Assembly: GCF_000733765.1 (NCBI RefSeq)
Contig: NZ_JPOG01000001.1
Location: 806,001-870,000, forward strand
DNA from: Algiphilus aromaticivorans DG1253
GTDB taxonomy: Bacteria; Pseudomonadota; Gammaproteobacteria; Nevskiales; Nevskiaceae
Length of the DNA stretch: 64,000 bases
Reading direction: 5' to 3'
In this document: one piece after another, positions 40,700 through 49,668 of the stretch
Position numbering within the stretch: position 1 is the first letter of the stretch
Layout of the letters: each line of letters opens with the position of its first letter
Translations under genes and position numbers: made by a program
Notes under the pieces: generated by a model
Seen by the model: the letters and a program-made list of their open reading frames with translations, nothing else
What the model was told of the DNA's origin: nothing
Databases searched by the model: none

Positions 40700-42883
40700 T
40701 CAGGCCCCTGCCTTCTTCTTCAGACGATAGGCGTGCAGCAGCGGCTCGGTGTAGCCGCTGGGCTGGGTGGTCCCCTCGAAGATCAGCGCGCTTGCAGCCT
40801 GGAAGGCGATGCCGTCGAAACCCGGCGCCATCGGCTCGTAGCTGGGGTCGCCGGCGTTCTGGCGGTCGACGACCTCGGCCATGCGCTTGAGCGTGTCGGT
40901 GACCTGCTCGCGGGTGCACAGGCCATGTAGCAGCCAGTTCGCGATGTGCTGGCTGGAGATGCGCAGTGTGGCGCGATCCTCCATCAGGCCGACATCGTTG
41001 ATGTCCGGCACCTTGGAACAGCCGATGCCCTGGTCGATCCAGCGCACGACGTAGCCGAGGATGGTCTGCGCGCTGTTGTCCAGCTCGTGCTGGATCTCGT
41101 CGGCGGACAGGCTCTTCGGATCGTCGAGCAGCGGAATGGTGAGGATGTCATCGAGGCTGGCGTGCTCGCGATTCTTCAGTTCCTTGATGCGCGCGAAGAC
41201 GTCCACCTGGTGATAGTGCAGGGCGTGCAGCGCCGCGCCGGTGGGTGAGGGCACCCAGGCGGTGGTGGCACCGGCCTTGGGGTGACCGATCTTCTGCGCC
41301 ATCATCGCCGCCATCTCGTCGGGCATGGCCCACATGCCCTTGCCGATCTGGGCGCGGCCGGGCAGGTCGCAGCGGATGCCGACGTCGACATTCCAGTCCT
41401 CGTAGGCCTTGATCCAGGTGGTCTGCTTCATCTTGGTCTTGGCGACCACCGGGCCGGCCTGCATGCTGGTGTGGATCTCGTCGCCGGTGCGATCGAGGAA
41501 GCCGGTGTTGATGAAGACGACGCGCGAGGCGGCCTTGCCGATGCAGTTCTTGAGGTTGACCGTGGTGCGGCGCTCCTCGTCCATGATTCCGATCTTCAGC
41601 GTGTCGCGCTCCAGGCCGAGGGCATCCTCGACGGCCTCGAAGAGTTCGACGGCGAAGGCGACTTCCTCGGAGCCGTGCATCTTCGGCTTCACGATGTAGA
41701 CCGAGCCGCTGCGCGAGTTGCCCTTGCGGTCGCGGTTGCTGCTATCGGCCTTGAGATCGTGCATGGCGGCGAGGGCGGTGACGAAGGCATCCATGATTCC
41801 TTCGAAGATCTCGTTGCCCTCGGCGTCGACGATGGCCGGGTTGGTCATCAGATGACCGACATTGCGCACGAAGAGCAGGGAGCGGCCGTGCAGGCGCAGC
41901 TCGCCGCCGTCGGGCGTCGTGTAGAAACGGTCCGGGTTCAGGCGGCGCGTGTAGGGCTTGCCGCCCTTTTCCATCTGCTCCTCGAGGTCGCCCTTCATCA
42001 GGCCCAGCCAGTTGCGGTAGACCTCGACCTTCTCCTCGCCGTCGACCGCGGCCACGGAATCCTCGCAGTCCATGATGGTGCTGACCGCGCCTTCGACCAG
42101 CAGGTCCTTGACGCTGGCGGCGTCGGTCTTGCCAATGGGGTGCTCGGGGTCGATCTGGATCTCGACGTGCAGGCCGTTGATGCGCAGCAGCACGCCCTTG
42201 GGCTTGGCAGCGTCGCCGGCGTAGCCGACGAACTGCTTGGGGTTGGCGAGCGCACTGGCCTTGCCATCGGCCAGCTTCACGCTGAGCTTGCCGTTGGCGA
42301 TGGTGTAGGCGGTGGCGTCGGCGTGGCTGCCATCGGCCAGCGGCGCGACCGCGTCGAGATGTGCGCGCGCCCAGGCGACGACCTTGTCGCCGCGCACCGG
42401 GTTGTAGGCGCCGCCGCGTTCGGCGCCGCCGTCCTCGGGAATGATGTCGCTGCCGTAGAGGGCATCGTAAAGACTGCCCCAGCGCGCGTTGGCCGCGTTC
42501 AGCGCATAGCGCGCGTTGCGCACCGGCACCACCAGCTGCGGACCGGCCTGGGCGCTGATCTCGCTATCGACGTTCTTGGTGGAGGCCTTGACGTCGCCGA
42601 CGTCCGGCTCGATGTAGCCGAGCTCGCTAAGGAAGGCCTTGTAGGCGGCGTGATCGTGCGGCTGCCCCTTGCGCGCCGTGTGCCAGTCGTCGATCTGCTT
42701 CTGGATCGTCTCGCGCTTCTCCAGCAACTCGCGGTTGCGCGGCGCGAAGCGGGTAATGGCTTTTTCGAGGCTGGCCCAGAAGTGCGCCGGCGTGACCTCG
42801 GTGCCGGGGCAGATCTCCTTGTCGATCAGTTCCTTGAGCTCCGTGGCGACGCGCAGCCCGCCGACCTGCGTGAAATCGGTCAT
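40700..42883 (-). CDS. glcB: Malate synthase G
   Basis: It condenses glyoxylate and acetyl-CoA to malate, allowing growth on acetyl-CoA-yielding substrates such as steroids or fatty acids. The 727-residue product is the normal length of the monomeric G isoform. Family sequence is seen throughout, for example [64 protein letters not shown] and a C-terminal [17 protein letters not shown]. The start at 42883 ([12 protein letters not shown]) has GGAAGG upstream. It is transcribed alone. Isocitrate lyase is not in the window. Confidence 0.96.
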   Translation of the reverse strand: MTDFTQVGGLRVATELKELIDKEICPGTEVTPAHFWASLEKAITRFAPRNRELLEKRETIQKQIDDWHTARKGQPHDHAAYKAFLSELGYIEPDVGDVKASTKNVDSEISAQAGPQLVVPVRNARYALNAANARWGSLYDALYGSDIIPEDGGAERGGAYNPVRGDKVVAWARAHLDAVAPLADGSHADATAYTIANGKLSVKLADGKASALANPKQFVGYAGDAAKPKGVLLRINGLHVEIQIDPEHPIGKTDAASVKDLLVEGAVSTIMDCEDSVAAVDGEEKVEVYRNWLGLMKGDLEEQMEKGGKPYTRRLNPDRFYTTPDGGELRLHGRSLLFVRNVGHLMTNPAIVDAEGNEIFEGIMDAFVTALAAMHDLKADSSNRDRKGNSRSGSVYIVKPKMHGSEEVAFAVELFEAVEDALGLERDTLKIGIMDEERRTTVNLKNCIGKAASRVVFINTGFLDRTGDEIHTSMQAGPVVAKTKMKQTTWIKAYEDWNVDVGIRCDLPGRAQIGKGMWAMPDEMAAMMAQKIGHPKAGATTAWVPSPTGAALHALHYHQVDVFARIKELKNREHASLDDILTIPLLDDPKSLSADEIQHELDNSAQTILGYVVRWIDQGIGCSKVPDINDVGLMEDRATLRISSQHIANWLLHGLCTREQVTDTLKRMAEVVDRQNAGDPSYEPMAPGFDGIAFQAASALIFEGTTQPSGYTEPLLHAYRLKKKAGA

Positions 42884-42987
42884 CGCTTCCTTCCTGATAG
42901 TTCTGAGCAATATCGGCCTATTTTAGTCGCCTCCACCGGTGGAGCGATTTCGCGTGCCGCGCGGCCGGTCACGGGCGCCGCCTCGAC

Positions 42988-45366
42988 TCACTCCTCCCAG
43001 GCCGGCGGCAGCAGCGCGCGCACATCGGCACGGCTGTAGCGCGGGTCGATGAGGTAGACGCAACCGGCGTCGTCGGCCGAGCGGATGACGCGGCCGGCTG
43101 CCTGCACGACCTTCTGCAGGCCTGGGTAGAGATAGGTGTAGCGCCAGCCGCTGTCGGCGCCGAAGATGCCCTCGATGGCCTCGGCCATGCGATCGTGCAG
43201 CGGGCTCACAGGCGGCAGCCCCAGCGTGGCGACGAAGGCGCCGATCAGGCGCTCGCCGGGCAGATCGATGCCTTCGGCGAAGACGCCACCCAGCACCGCG
43301 AAGGCGATCGCCGGACTGTCGGGCCGGAAGTCGCCGATGAAGGCCTGTCGCTCGGCCTGCGCCATACCGGCATGCTGCCGCCGCTGCGGAACTTCCGGAT
43401 GATGCGTGGCCAGCGCGTCGGCGACGTCCTGCATGTAGGTGAAGCTGCTGAAGCAGGCGAGGTAGTTGCCCGGACGCTGCTGAAACTGCCGCGCCATGAG
43501 TGCTGCGATCGGCCGTGCCGAGGCGGTGCGGCCGCGCCAGGTGGTGTCGATGTGAGTGACGCGATGCACCGCCAGGCGTTCCGGGTCGAAGGGCGAGGGC
43601 GCCTCCAGTGTCGTCGTGGCTTCCGGAAAGCCGAGCAGTTGGCGGAAGTAGTCGAAGGGTGCCAGCGTTGCCGAGAAGGCGACGACGCCGGCGGCGTCGC
43701 GCAGCCGCGGCGCCAGATGCGGCGCCGGCACGACGTTGTGAATCGCCAGCCCGATCTGCTCGTTGGCGAGCAGGCCGGTGTCGCGCCCCCGCTGCAACTC
43801 GCAGAGGCTGTGCGGGCCGAAGATGTCGCAGAGCTGCTGGAAGGCCAGCAGATTGAAGTACAGGCCGAGCAGCTCCGTATCCGGCCGCGCCGGATCCTCG
43901 GCCAGATGGCCGCCCAGCGCGCTGACGGCGCGGGTGACTGCGTCGCGCAGCTGCTGCGGCGGCGCTTCCGGTTCGCTGTGGCCTTCGGGCAGGTCGATTT
44001 CCAGCCGGCCCAGCGCCTGATCCAGCCGGCCGAGAGCGGAGCGCGCGTCGGCGGGCAGCTTCGTCTGCAGCGCGTGCAGCTCACCCTGCGCCAGGCTGGC
44101 CGAATACATGGCGCGGGCGCGCGCCACCAGATTGTGCGCCTCGTCGACGAGCAGGCCGGCGCGCCAGTCCTGCTCGCGCGTCAGCGCGTGCAGCAGGGCG
44201 TGGCGGTCGAAGTAGTGGTTGACGTCGCCGATGACCACATCCGCCCAGCGCGCCATCTCCTGGCCCAGGTAGTAGGGGCAGATGCCATGCGCGCCGGCCA
44301 CGCCGCGCAGCGCGTTCAGATCCAGCCGGCGCAGGCTTCGCGCCTGCTCGCGCGCGGCTGGCAGGCGGTCGAAGAAGCCGCGCGCCAGTGGGCAGCTCTG
44401 GCCGTGGCAGGCCTTGTCCGGATGTTCGCAGGCGGTATCGCGCGCGCTTAGCTCCAGCGCGCGTAGCGGCAGCGGCTCGTCGTCGTCCCGCAGGGCGGCG
44501 ATGGCCTCGCGCGCAGCCAGCCGGCCGGAGGTCTTGGCCGTCAGCCAGAAGACGCGGTCGAGATGCCCGGCGCCCAGCGCTTTCAATGCCGGGAACAGCG
44601 TGCCCATGGTCTTGCCGGTGCCGGTCGGCGCCTGCGCCAGCAGGCGGCCGCCGTCGCGGAAGGCGCGGAAGGCGTCGCGCATCAGCATTCTCTGGCCGGC
44701 GTGGCGTTGCGCGAAGGGGAAGACCATGGCGGTCAGCGCGGCGTCGCGCGTGGTGCGGTGTTCCTGCTCGCCCTTCAGCCATTGCGCGTAGCGGGCCGCG
44801 CGCTCCTCCAGCCAGGCACTGAGTTCGTCGCTGCTGAAGGTCTCGGTGTCGCTGTGCTCGCGGCGCTCGTCGACGTCGTAATAGACCAGCCGCAGCGCTA
44901 CCGTTTCGAGCTTCTCGGCTGCGGCATAGAGCGCGCCGTAGCAGCGCAACTGCGCCCAGGCCAGCGCGCGGTGATTCTCCGGCACGCGCTCGATGCCGCC
45001 GCGGAAGGTCTTGACCTCCTCCAGCACCGGGCCGTCCGCGTCGATGCCGTCGATGCGGCCACCGATGCGCAGCCCGGCAATGTCGCCGCTGACCGGTACC
45101 TCGCGCCGGTAGTCCGCTCCGCGCATCGAAGCCACGGCCTGGTGCCCGGCGATGCCTTCCTCGGCGCTGGGCGCGGGCGTGAAGCGATGATCGAGATCGC
45201 CGCTGCGCGCCACGAAGGCGCAGAGGCTGCGTACGGCAATGCGTGGACGGTTGTCGCCTTTCTCCGCGACACCGCCGTCACCCGCCGGAAATGACGGTCC
45301 AGTAGACTCGGTTCCGGCCGGTCGGGAGGCTTCGAATCGTTCGGGGATGTCGGGCCGGTTCGTCAT
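42988..45366 (-). CDS. DinG/XPD-type helicase with N-terminal PD-(D/E)XK nuclease-like domain
   Basis: This superfamily 2 DNA helicase of up to 792 residues has Walker A at QAPTGTGKT (about 245-253) and a DEAH box in LLVDEAHNL. It also has a four-cysteine iron-sulfur-type region (TACEHPDKACHGQSC and HGICPYY) and a C-terminal QAAGRVIRS motif VI. The N-terminal 200 residues show a nuclease-like pattern (GRIDGIDADGPVLEEVK, with Asp106, Glu117 and Lys119). The start is uncertain: family similarity begins at about RIAVRSLCAF (residue 43), and the ATG at 45366 lacks a clear ribosome site. It is divergent from the subtilase gene, only 21 bases away. Confidence 0.85.
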   Translation of the reverse strand: MTNRPDIPERFEASRPAGTESTGPSFPAGDGGVAEKGDNRPRIAVRSLCAFVARSGDLDHRFTPAPSAEEGIAGHQAVASMRGADYRREVPVSGDIAGLRIGGRIDGIDADGPVLEEVKTFRGGIERVPENHRALAWAQLRCYGALYAAAEKLETVALRLVYYDVDERREHSDTETFSSDELSAWLEERAARYAQWLKGEQEHRTTRDAALTAMVFPFAQRHAGQRMLMRDAFRAFRDGGRLLAQAPTGTGKTMGTLFPALKALGAGHLDRVFWLTAKTSGRLAAREAIAALRDDDEPLPLRALELSARDTACEHPDKACHGQSCPLARGFFDRLPAAREQARSLRRLDLNALRGVAGAHGICPYYLGQEMARWADVVIGDVNHYFDRHALLHALTREQDWRAGLLVDEAHNLVARARAMYSASLAQGELHALQTKLPADARSALGRLDQALGRLEIDLPEGHSEPEAPPQQLRDAVTRAVSALGGHLAEDPARPDTELLGLYFNLLAFQQLCDIFGPHSLCELQRGRDTGLLANEQIGLAIHNVVPAPHLAPRLRDAAGVVAFSATLAPFDYFRQLLGFPEATTTLEAPSPFDPERLAVHRVTHIDTTWRGRTASARPIAALMARQFQQRPGNYLACFSSFTYMQDVADALATHHPEVPQRRQHAGMAQAERQAFIGDFRPDSPAIAFAVLGGVFAEGIDLPGERLIGAFVATLGLPPVSPLHDRMAEAIEGIFGADSGWRYTYLYPGLQKVVQAAGRVIRSADDAGCVYLIDPRYSRADVRALLPPAWEE

Positions 45367-45387
45367 TCAAAACAAGGGAGATATTCA

Positions 45388-46683
45388 ATGCGTCAAAGCA
45401 AGGGAGCGCTTGCGGCGCTCGGTCTTTCGCTGATGCTCAGCGTACCGGCAGCCAACGCGCAGCTTTTGGGAGGAGTCCAGTCCACGCTCGGCGGGCTGGT
45501 CGGTGAAGTTGGCGACACGCTGGGCGAGGTGCTCAATGCGGGCGCGCCGGATGCCATTGAGGGACAGTACATCGTCGTGCTGGAAGACGACGCCGGCCCC
45601 GTCACTTCCGTTGTGCAGCAGCTTCTGGGCACCGTTGGCGGTGAGCTCCTCGGCGAGCTGCCCATTATTAACGCGGCGGTGGTGCGCGTGGACGCTCTGT
45701 CGGCCCGCATCCTGGCGGCAAGCCCGCTCGTCGACTATGTCGAGCAGGATCAGCTGATGCACGCGACGGCCACCAGCACGCAGACGCCCGCCACCTGGGG
45801 GCTGGATCGCAGCGACGAGCGCCAACGCCAGCTCGACAATGCGTACAGCTATCCCGGCGACGCGGCCGCTGGCGCACACATCTACATCATCGACACCGGC
45901 CTGCGCGCCAGTCATGAGGAATTCGTCGGCCGCGTCGGCGGTGGCCGCAACTTCGCCGGCACCGGCTTCCTCGGCCTACCCATTCCGCTGCTTGGCCCGG
46001 TCCTCGACGGCCTGCTCGGCGGCGAGCCGGACCCGGAAGACTTCTCGGACTGCAACGGGCACGGCACGCATGTCGCCGGCACTGCGGCCGGTACGACTTA
46101 CGGCATCGCCAAGCAGGCAACGGTCTACGGCGTGCGCGTGCTGGACTGCGCCGGAAGCGGTGCCAACTCGGCGGTGATCGCGGGTATCGACTGGGTGGCC
46201 GAGAACGCGCAGATGCCGGCCGTGGCGAATATGAGCCTGGGCGGCGGTGCCTCGACGGCGCTGGATGATGCCGTGCGCGCGGCCGTTGACGCTGGTGTTG
46301 TCATGGTGGTCGCGGCCGGTAACGACGACGCCGATGCCTGCGGCGGCTCGCCGAACCGCGTCGCCGAGGCCGTCACGGTGGGCTCGACGACGATCAACGA
46401 CGATCGCAGCAGCTTCAGCAACCGCGGCAGCTGTGTCGACCTCTTCGCGCCGGGTAGCGACATTACTTCCGCCTGGTACGAGAATGACACGCAGACCAAC
46501 ACCATCAGCGGTACCTCGATGGCGTCTCCGCATGTCGCTGGCGCAGCGGCTTTGCTGGTCGACGAGGGAGCTGGCGATGTGCAGGCCGTCTTCGATTTGC
46601 TGATCGACGACGCTACCAGCGACGTCCTCAACGGGATCGGCTCCGGTTCCCCGAACCGGCTGCTCTATGTCCGGCCCGAGTAA
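45388..46683 (+). CDS. Secreted subtilisin-like serine protease (S8)
   Basis: This 431-residue secreted protease has a signal peptide (LAALGLSLMLSVPAANAQ) and an inhibitor I9-type propeptide (about 58-125, GQYIVVLEDDAG to VDYVEQDQLMH). The catalytic domain has Asp169 (IIDTG), His225 (NGHGTHVAG), oxyanion Asn312 (AAGND) and Ser377 (GTSMASPH). All residues needed for activity are present. It lacks extra C-terminal domains. The start has GGGAGA upstream. A strong terminator follows at 46709. It is probably an extracellular nutrient-releasing enzyme. Confidence 0.94.
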   Translation: MRQSKGALAALGLSLMLSVPAANAQLLGGVQSTLGGLVGEVGDTLGEVLNAGAPDAIEGQYIVVLEDDAGPVTSVVQQLLGTVGGELLGELPIINAAVVRVDALSARILAASPLVDYVEQDQLMHATATSTQTPATWGLDRSDERQRQLDNAYSYPGDAAAGAHIYIIDTGLRASHEEFVGRVGGGRNFAGTGFLGLPIPLLGPVLDGLLGGEPDPEDFSDCNGHGTHVAGTAAGTTYGIAKQATVYGVRVLDCAGSGANSAVIAGIDWVAENAQMPAVANMSLGGGASTALDDAVRAAVDAGVVMVVAAGNDDADACGGSPNRVAEAVTVGSTTINDDRSSFSNRGSCVDLFAPGSDITSAWYENDTQTNTISGTSMASPHVAGAAALLVDEGAGDVQAVFDLLIDDATSDVLNGIGSGSPNRLLYVRPE

Positions 46684-46708
46684 AGGACACTAGTTGCGAG
46701 CAGGTAAG

Positions 46709-46734
46709 ACGGGCGCCGATCGGCGCCCGTTTTT
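46709..46734 (+). terminator. Rho-independent terminator of the subtilase gene
   Basis: A perfect 10-bp stem (ACGGGCGCCG/CGGCGCCCGT) with a 2-base turn is followed by TTTT. It lies 26 bases after the protease stop. Confidence 0.9.
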
Positions 46735-46881
46735 CGTGGAGCCGCCCCAAGTCCGTCGACGCATGCTGGACACGTGGCGGACGCGGACAGCGTCGCGAGA
46801 TCCTGCCCGATATTGTCGGAATCGTCGGAGGCCTCCCCCCGGTCTTCGACACCTCCGTAGTCGATGCAATGATCGACACTG

Positions 46882-46909
46882 GCCCCGGCTATTCGCCGGG
46901 GCTCTTTTT
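46882..46909 (+). terminator. Second Rho-independent terminator with no gene directly upstream
   Basis: An 8-bp stem GCCCCGGC/GCCGGGGC with a 5-base loop is followed by TCTTTTT. It lies 150 bp beyond the protease terminator and before the response regulator gene. No recognisable gene precedes it, so it may end a small RNA or a short unrecognised gene within 46735-46881. Confidence 0.75.
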
Positions 46910-46953
46910 CGTGTGGCGCCGTATTGCCTTGTCGCCGGCATAGCGCAGAGTGG

Positions 46954-48270
46954 ATGATGGCGGTATTGATGGATCGCCCACTGCATGGAGGCGATCACCC
47001 GCCAATCCGCGAGGAGGTGCCATTGCCGCTTGAAGCGACGCCCGGGCAGACGCGACGCATCTTGATCCTCGATGACGATGCGCTGGTCGGGCAGACCATT
47101 CAGATGATGATCGAGGAGCAGGGCATCGGCGAAAGCCGCGTCCTGAGCACTTCCGATGAATTCTTCGCGGTACTCGGGGAATGGGAGCCCTCGCATGCCA
47201 TTCTCGATCTCGCGATGCCGGGAATGGACGGCGTGCAGATCATTCGCGAGCTATCGGAGCGGGCGCCGGATATCCGGATCGTGCTGCTCAGTGGGCTCGG
47301 CCAGCGGGTTATCGACTCGGCTCGCATCTACGCGCGCGAGCGCGGGCTGCATGTGGACGGTGCGCTGGAAAAGCCGGTGTCGTCGGCTCGGCTACGCCAG
47401 GTCCTCTGCTCCCTGCCGGCCGACGATGGGCTGATTCCGATTGCCGAGCTGTCCTCGCAGCCGGATATCTCGGTGGCCGACATTCGGGGCGCGCTGAGTC
47501 GCGGCGAGATTGAGCCCTTCTACCAACCCCGGGTCAATTGCGCCACGCGCAGCCTCGTCGGTTTTGAAGCGCTTGCGCGATGGCGACGGGGCGAGCAGGA
47601 CATCGTCATGCCACCGCGCTTTCTGGATCAACTGGAAAGCGGTGGGCTGATGGATCAGCTGACCGAGTCGATGGCGGAGCAGGCCCTGCGCTGGTTCTCC
47701 GGCCAATCCAGTTTCGGCTCGGGGCTGACCCTGAGCCTGAACATCGCGCGCGAGAGCCTGCGCAGCGAAGCGCTGCTGGAACAGCTGGTGGGGCGTTGTA
47801 AGGCGCTGGAGCTAGACCCGACCCGCATCGTGCTGGAAGTGAGCGAATCCGCTGTCATGTCCGAGCCGAAAGAGGCAGTGGGGCTTTTCACTCGGGCGCG
47901 CGCCCGCGGCTTCGAGCTGTCGGTTGACGACTTCGGCAGCGGTTACGCTTCGTTGGCGCAATTGGTAAGGCTGCCCTTCTCCGAGCTCAAGATCGATCAA
48001 GGGGTCGTGCGCGCAGCTACGCAATCGCGGCAAGGGGAGCTCTTGCTCAGCACCATTGTCGATCTGGCCGCAAATCTGCAGATGCGCGCTACCGCGGAAG
48101 GTGTCGAGGATGCTGTCACTTGCGAGCTGCTCGCCAGCATGGGATGCAGCTGCGCGCAGGGCTTCTTCTTCTCGGAGGCCTTGCCGGCCGATGAGGTGAC
48201 AGGCTGGGCCGAGCGCTGGGAGGCAAGCCAGTCCTTGCCGTGGGAGTCGCCTCCGCTGCGCTACGGCTGA
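46954..48270 (+). CDS. Response regulator with EAL c-di-GMP phosphodiesterase domain
   Basis: This protein of about 438 residues joins a receiver domain (LDDDALV acidic pocket, phospho-acceptor Asp at about 85 in ILDLAMPG, Lys at about 140 in EKP) to an EAL domain. The EAL motif (FEALARW) is intact, as are NIARESL, LEVSES, DDFGSGYAS, LKID, AEGVE and QGFFFSEAL. The enzyme should therefore hydrolyse c-di-GMP to pGpG under control of phosphorylation. No sensor kinase is adjacent. Starts at 46924, 46954, 46957 and 46969 are possible. It lies between a protease gene and the flagellar block, so a role in motility is likely. Confidence 0.9.
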   Translation: MMAVLMDRPLHGGDHPPIREEVPLPLEATPGQTRRILILDDDALVGQTIQMMIEEQGIGESRVLSTSDEFFAVLGEWEPSHAILDLAMPGMDGVQIIRELSERAPDIRIVLLSGLGQRVIDSARIYARERGLHVDGALEKPVSSARLRQVLCSLPADDGLIPIAELSSQPDISVADIRGALSRGEIEPFYQPRVNCATRSLVGFEALARWRRGEQDIVMPPRFLDQLESGGLMDQLTESMAEQALRWFSGQSSFGSGLTLSLNIARESLRSEALLEQLVGRCKALELDPTRIVLEVSESAVMSEPKEAVGLFTRARARGFELSVDDFGSGYASLAQLVRLPFSELKIDQGVVRAATQSRQGELLLSTIVDLAANLQMRATAEGVEDAVTCELLASMGCSCAQGFFFSEALPADEVTGWAERWEASQSLPWESPPLRYG

Positions 48271-48298
48271 CCCCGGCGGTTTCCCTTGCGGCGCACGT

Positions 48299-49036
48299 TC
48301 AGGGATGGCGCTGCAGCCACCAGCGTTCGATGGTAGTGACGCTGCGTTGCAGCAGCTCGGCGTCGCGGGGTGCCGTGACGCGCAGGGTGCCGCCGATGCG
48401 CTGGCCGTCGCGGCCCTTCGCGACGGTGCAGACAGTCAAGGGCAGTTTCAGGTCGCGCTCGGGCAGCGGCAGCACGCAGTCGATCTCGTCACCCTCGTGC
48501 AGCGGCAGATCCTCGCGGCTGAGGAGCAGGGCGGCGCCGGACGCCGAGATGTCGAGCAGGCGGGCCGGACGCGCGTGATTGTCGAGGATCAGCCGGGCTG
48601 GCGATGCGACGAGAGTGGCAGGAACCGTGACGCGGTAGTCCCGGCGGCGCTCGAAGTAGCTCAGGCGCGAAGGCCAGTCGACCATCAGACTGGCGTCCGC
48701 GGGGTCGTCGTCGCTGGTATTGCCGATAAGGCTGTCGATGCGCGTCACCATCACCAGCGCCGCACCATCGAGTTGGCTCTGCACGTAGAGCCGGGTGTCC
48801 GCGTGCAGTGGCCCCCCCGGTGGTCGCGGGCGCGGGGCATCGAGCACCAGATAGCGTCGTGCCAGATCCATGGAAAGCAGCATGGAAGTGAACTCACGCG
48901 GGCTGTTGGCCGGGCGGATCGTCAGCAGGTTGCGCATGCGGCGCAGCCGCACGAGCAGGCGGCAGACTTCCTCCGGGTCGTCAATGGCGCCGGAAGTATC
49001 GACTTCAGCCGGCGGGGAAGGCGAGATGTCCGCCAC
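48299..49036 (-). CDS. ycgR: PilZ-domain flagellar brake protein (YcgR-like)
   Basis: This 245-residue protein has an N-terminal YcgR-type domain and a C-terminal PilZ domain. The PilZ c-di-GMP signature is present as RRRDYR and DISASGAAL. On binding c-di-GMP such proteins slow the flagellar motor. It overlaps flgN by 32 bases and is the last gene of the flgA-flgM-flgN unit, which links it to flagellar assembly. The symbol is by similarity; E. coli YcgR is the best-known member. Confidence 0.87.
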   Translation of the reverse strand: MADISPSPPAEVDTSGAIDDPEEVCRLLVRLRRMRNLLTIRPANSPREFTSMLLSMDLARRYLVLDAPRPRPPGGPLHADTRLYVQSQLDGAALVMVTRIDSLIGNTSDDDPADASLMVDWPSRLSYFERRRDYRVTVPATLVASPARLILDNHARPARLLDISASGAALLLSREDLPLHEGDEIDCVLPLPERDLKLPLTVCTVAKGRDGQRIGGTLRVTAPRDAELLQRSVTTIERWWLQRHP

Positions 49037-49304
49037 GCTCGTAGCGCTCCGTTGTCAGGCCCAGGGCATCCAGGCGGTCGCGCGACTGACCGAGCCGGGC
49101 GCGCAGCATGCCGCCGAGGCGGCGCTGGGTAGCGGCGAGCGCGCCGAGTGTCTCGGTGTCGCGCTCCGGGTCACGCGCCAGCGCGGTCGCGGCGGTCTGT
49201 AGAGCCGTGGTGGCGTTGCGCACGCTTGTAGCGTCACCGTCGGCCAGCGCCCGCATCAACTCATCCTGGGCCTCGGCGACGGCCGTGGCAGCGGTGCGGC
49301 TCAT
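49005..49304 (-). CDS. flgN: FlgN-like flagellar export chaperone (short)
   Basis: This 99-residue helical protein follows flgM with a four-base overlap. FlgN guides the hook-associated proteins FlgK and FlgL to the export gate. The C-terminal MLRARLGQSRDRLDALGLTTERY resembles the end of FlgN proteins, but the usual 140-150 residues are reduced to 99, mostly from the N-terminal part. The assignment rests mainly on synteny. It may be a shortened but functional variant. Confidence 0.65.
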   Translation of the reverse strand: MSRTAATAVAEAQDELMRALADGDATSVRNATTALQTAATALARDPERDTETLGALAATQRRLGGMLRARLGQSRDRLDALGLTTERYERGGHLAFPAG

Positions 49305-49576
49305 CCGAGCCGGCTCCCGAGGGCAGCCTCAAGGCCGATCAGCGCGTCGGCAATGCGCTGGCTGTCCGGCTGATAGCGGCCCTCGTCGACGGCGCGCCGC
49401 AGCTCGGCGACGCGACTGCTGTCGAAGGGCGCCGTGCCGCCGGCCTCGTTGCGCGCGGTGAGCACAGGGGCGTCGCCGCGGGCGTCGGAAGGCGCGGCCG
49501 CCGCGTCGGCGGGCCGCACATTGCCGCCGGCGCTGCCGCGGACCGCGGCATTGGCCTTTGTGGGATCGATCTTCAT
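49301..49576 (-). CDS. flgM: Anti-sigma-28 factor FlgM
   Basis: FlgM holds sigma-28 (FliA) inactive until it is exported through the finished hook. The 91-residue protein starts with the family motif MKIDPTKANA and ends with the helical sigma-binding region SSRVAELRRAVDEGRYQPDSQRIADALIGLEAAL. The start at 49576 has AGGAAGG upstream, and a sigma-28 promoter sits just ahead. The longer frame reaching 49672 is therefore not used. It overlaps flgN by four bases. Confidence 0.92.
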   Translation of the reverse strand: MKIDPTKANAAVRGSAGGNVRPADAAAAPSDARGDAPVLTARNEAGGTAPFDSSRVAELRRAVDEGRYQPDSQRIADALIGLEAALGSRLG

Positions 49577-49611
49577 GCTGGCGCCTTCCTGCGACGACGG
49601 GTTCGCAGGCT

Positions 49612-49638
49612 GTATCGGCGCGATGACGGGAGACTTTA
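49612..49638 (-). promoter_or_regulatory. Sigma-28 (FliA) promoter of flgM
   Basis: On the minus strand TAAAGTCT (49638-49631), an 11-bp spacer and GCCGATAC (49619-49612) match the FliA consensus TAAAGTTT-N11-GCCGATAA at 14 of 16 positions with exact spacing. It lies inside the region between flgA and flgM and would make flgM subject to feedback by the sigma factor it inhibits. Confidence 0.85.
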
Positions 49639-49668
49639 GGCCGGCCAGCAGGCCGGAAAGTGTCGGAT

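Noticed and set aside
46915-46936. Sigma-54 promoter for the response regulator-EAL gene (TGGCGCCGTATTGCC)
   Set aside because: GG and GC are separated by nine, not ten, bases, and sigma-54 promoters do not tolerate this spacing.
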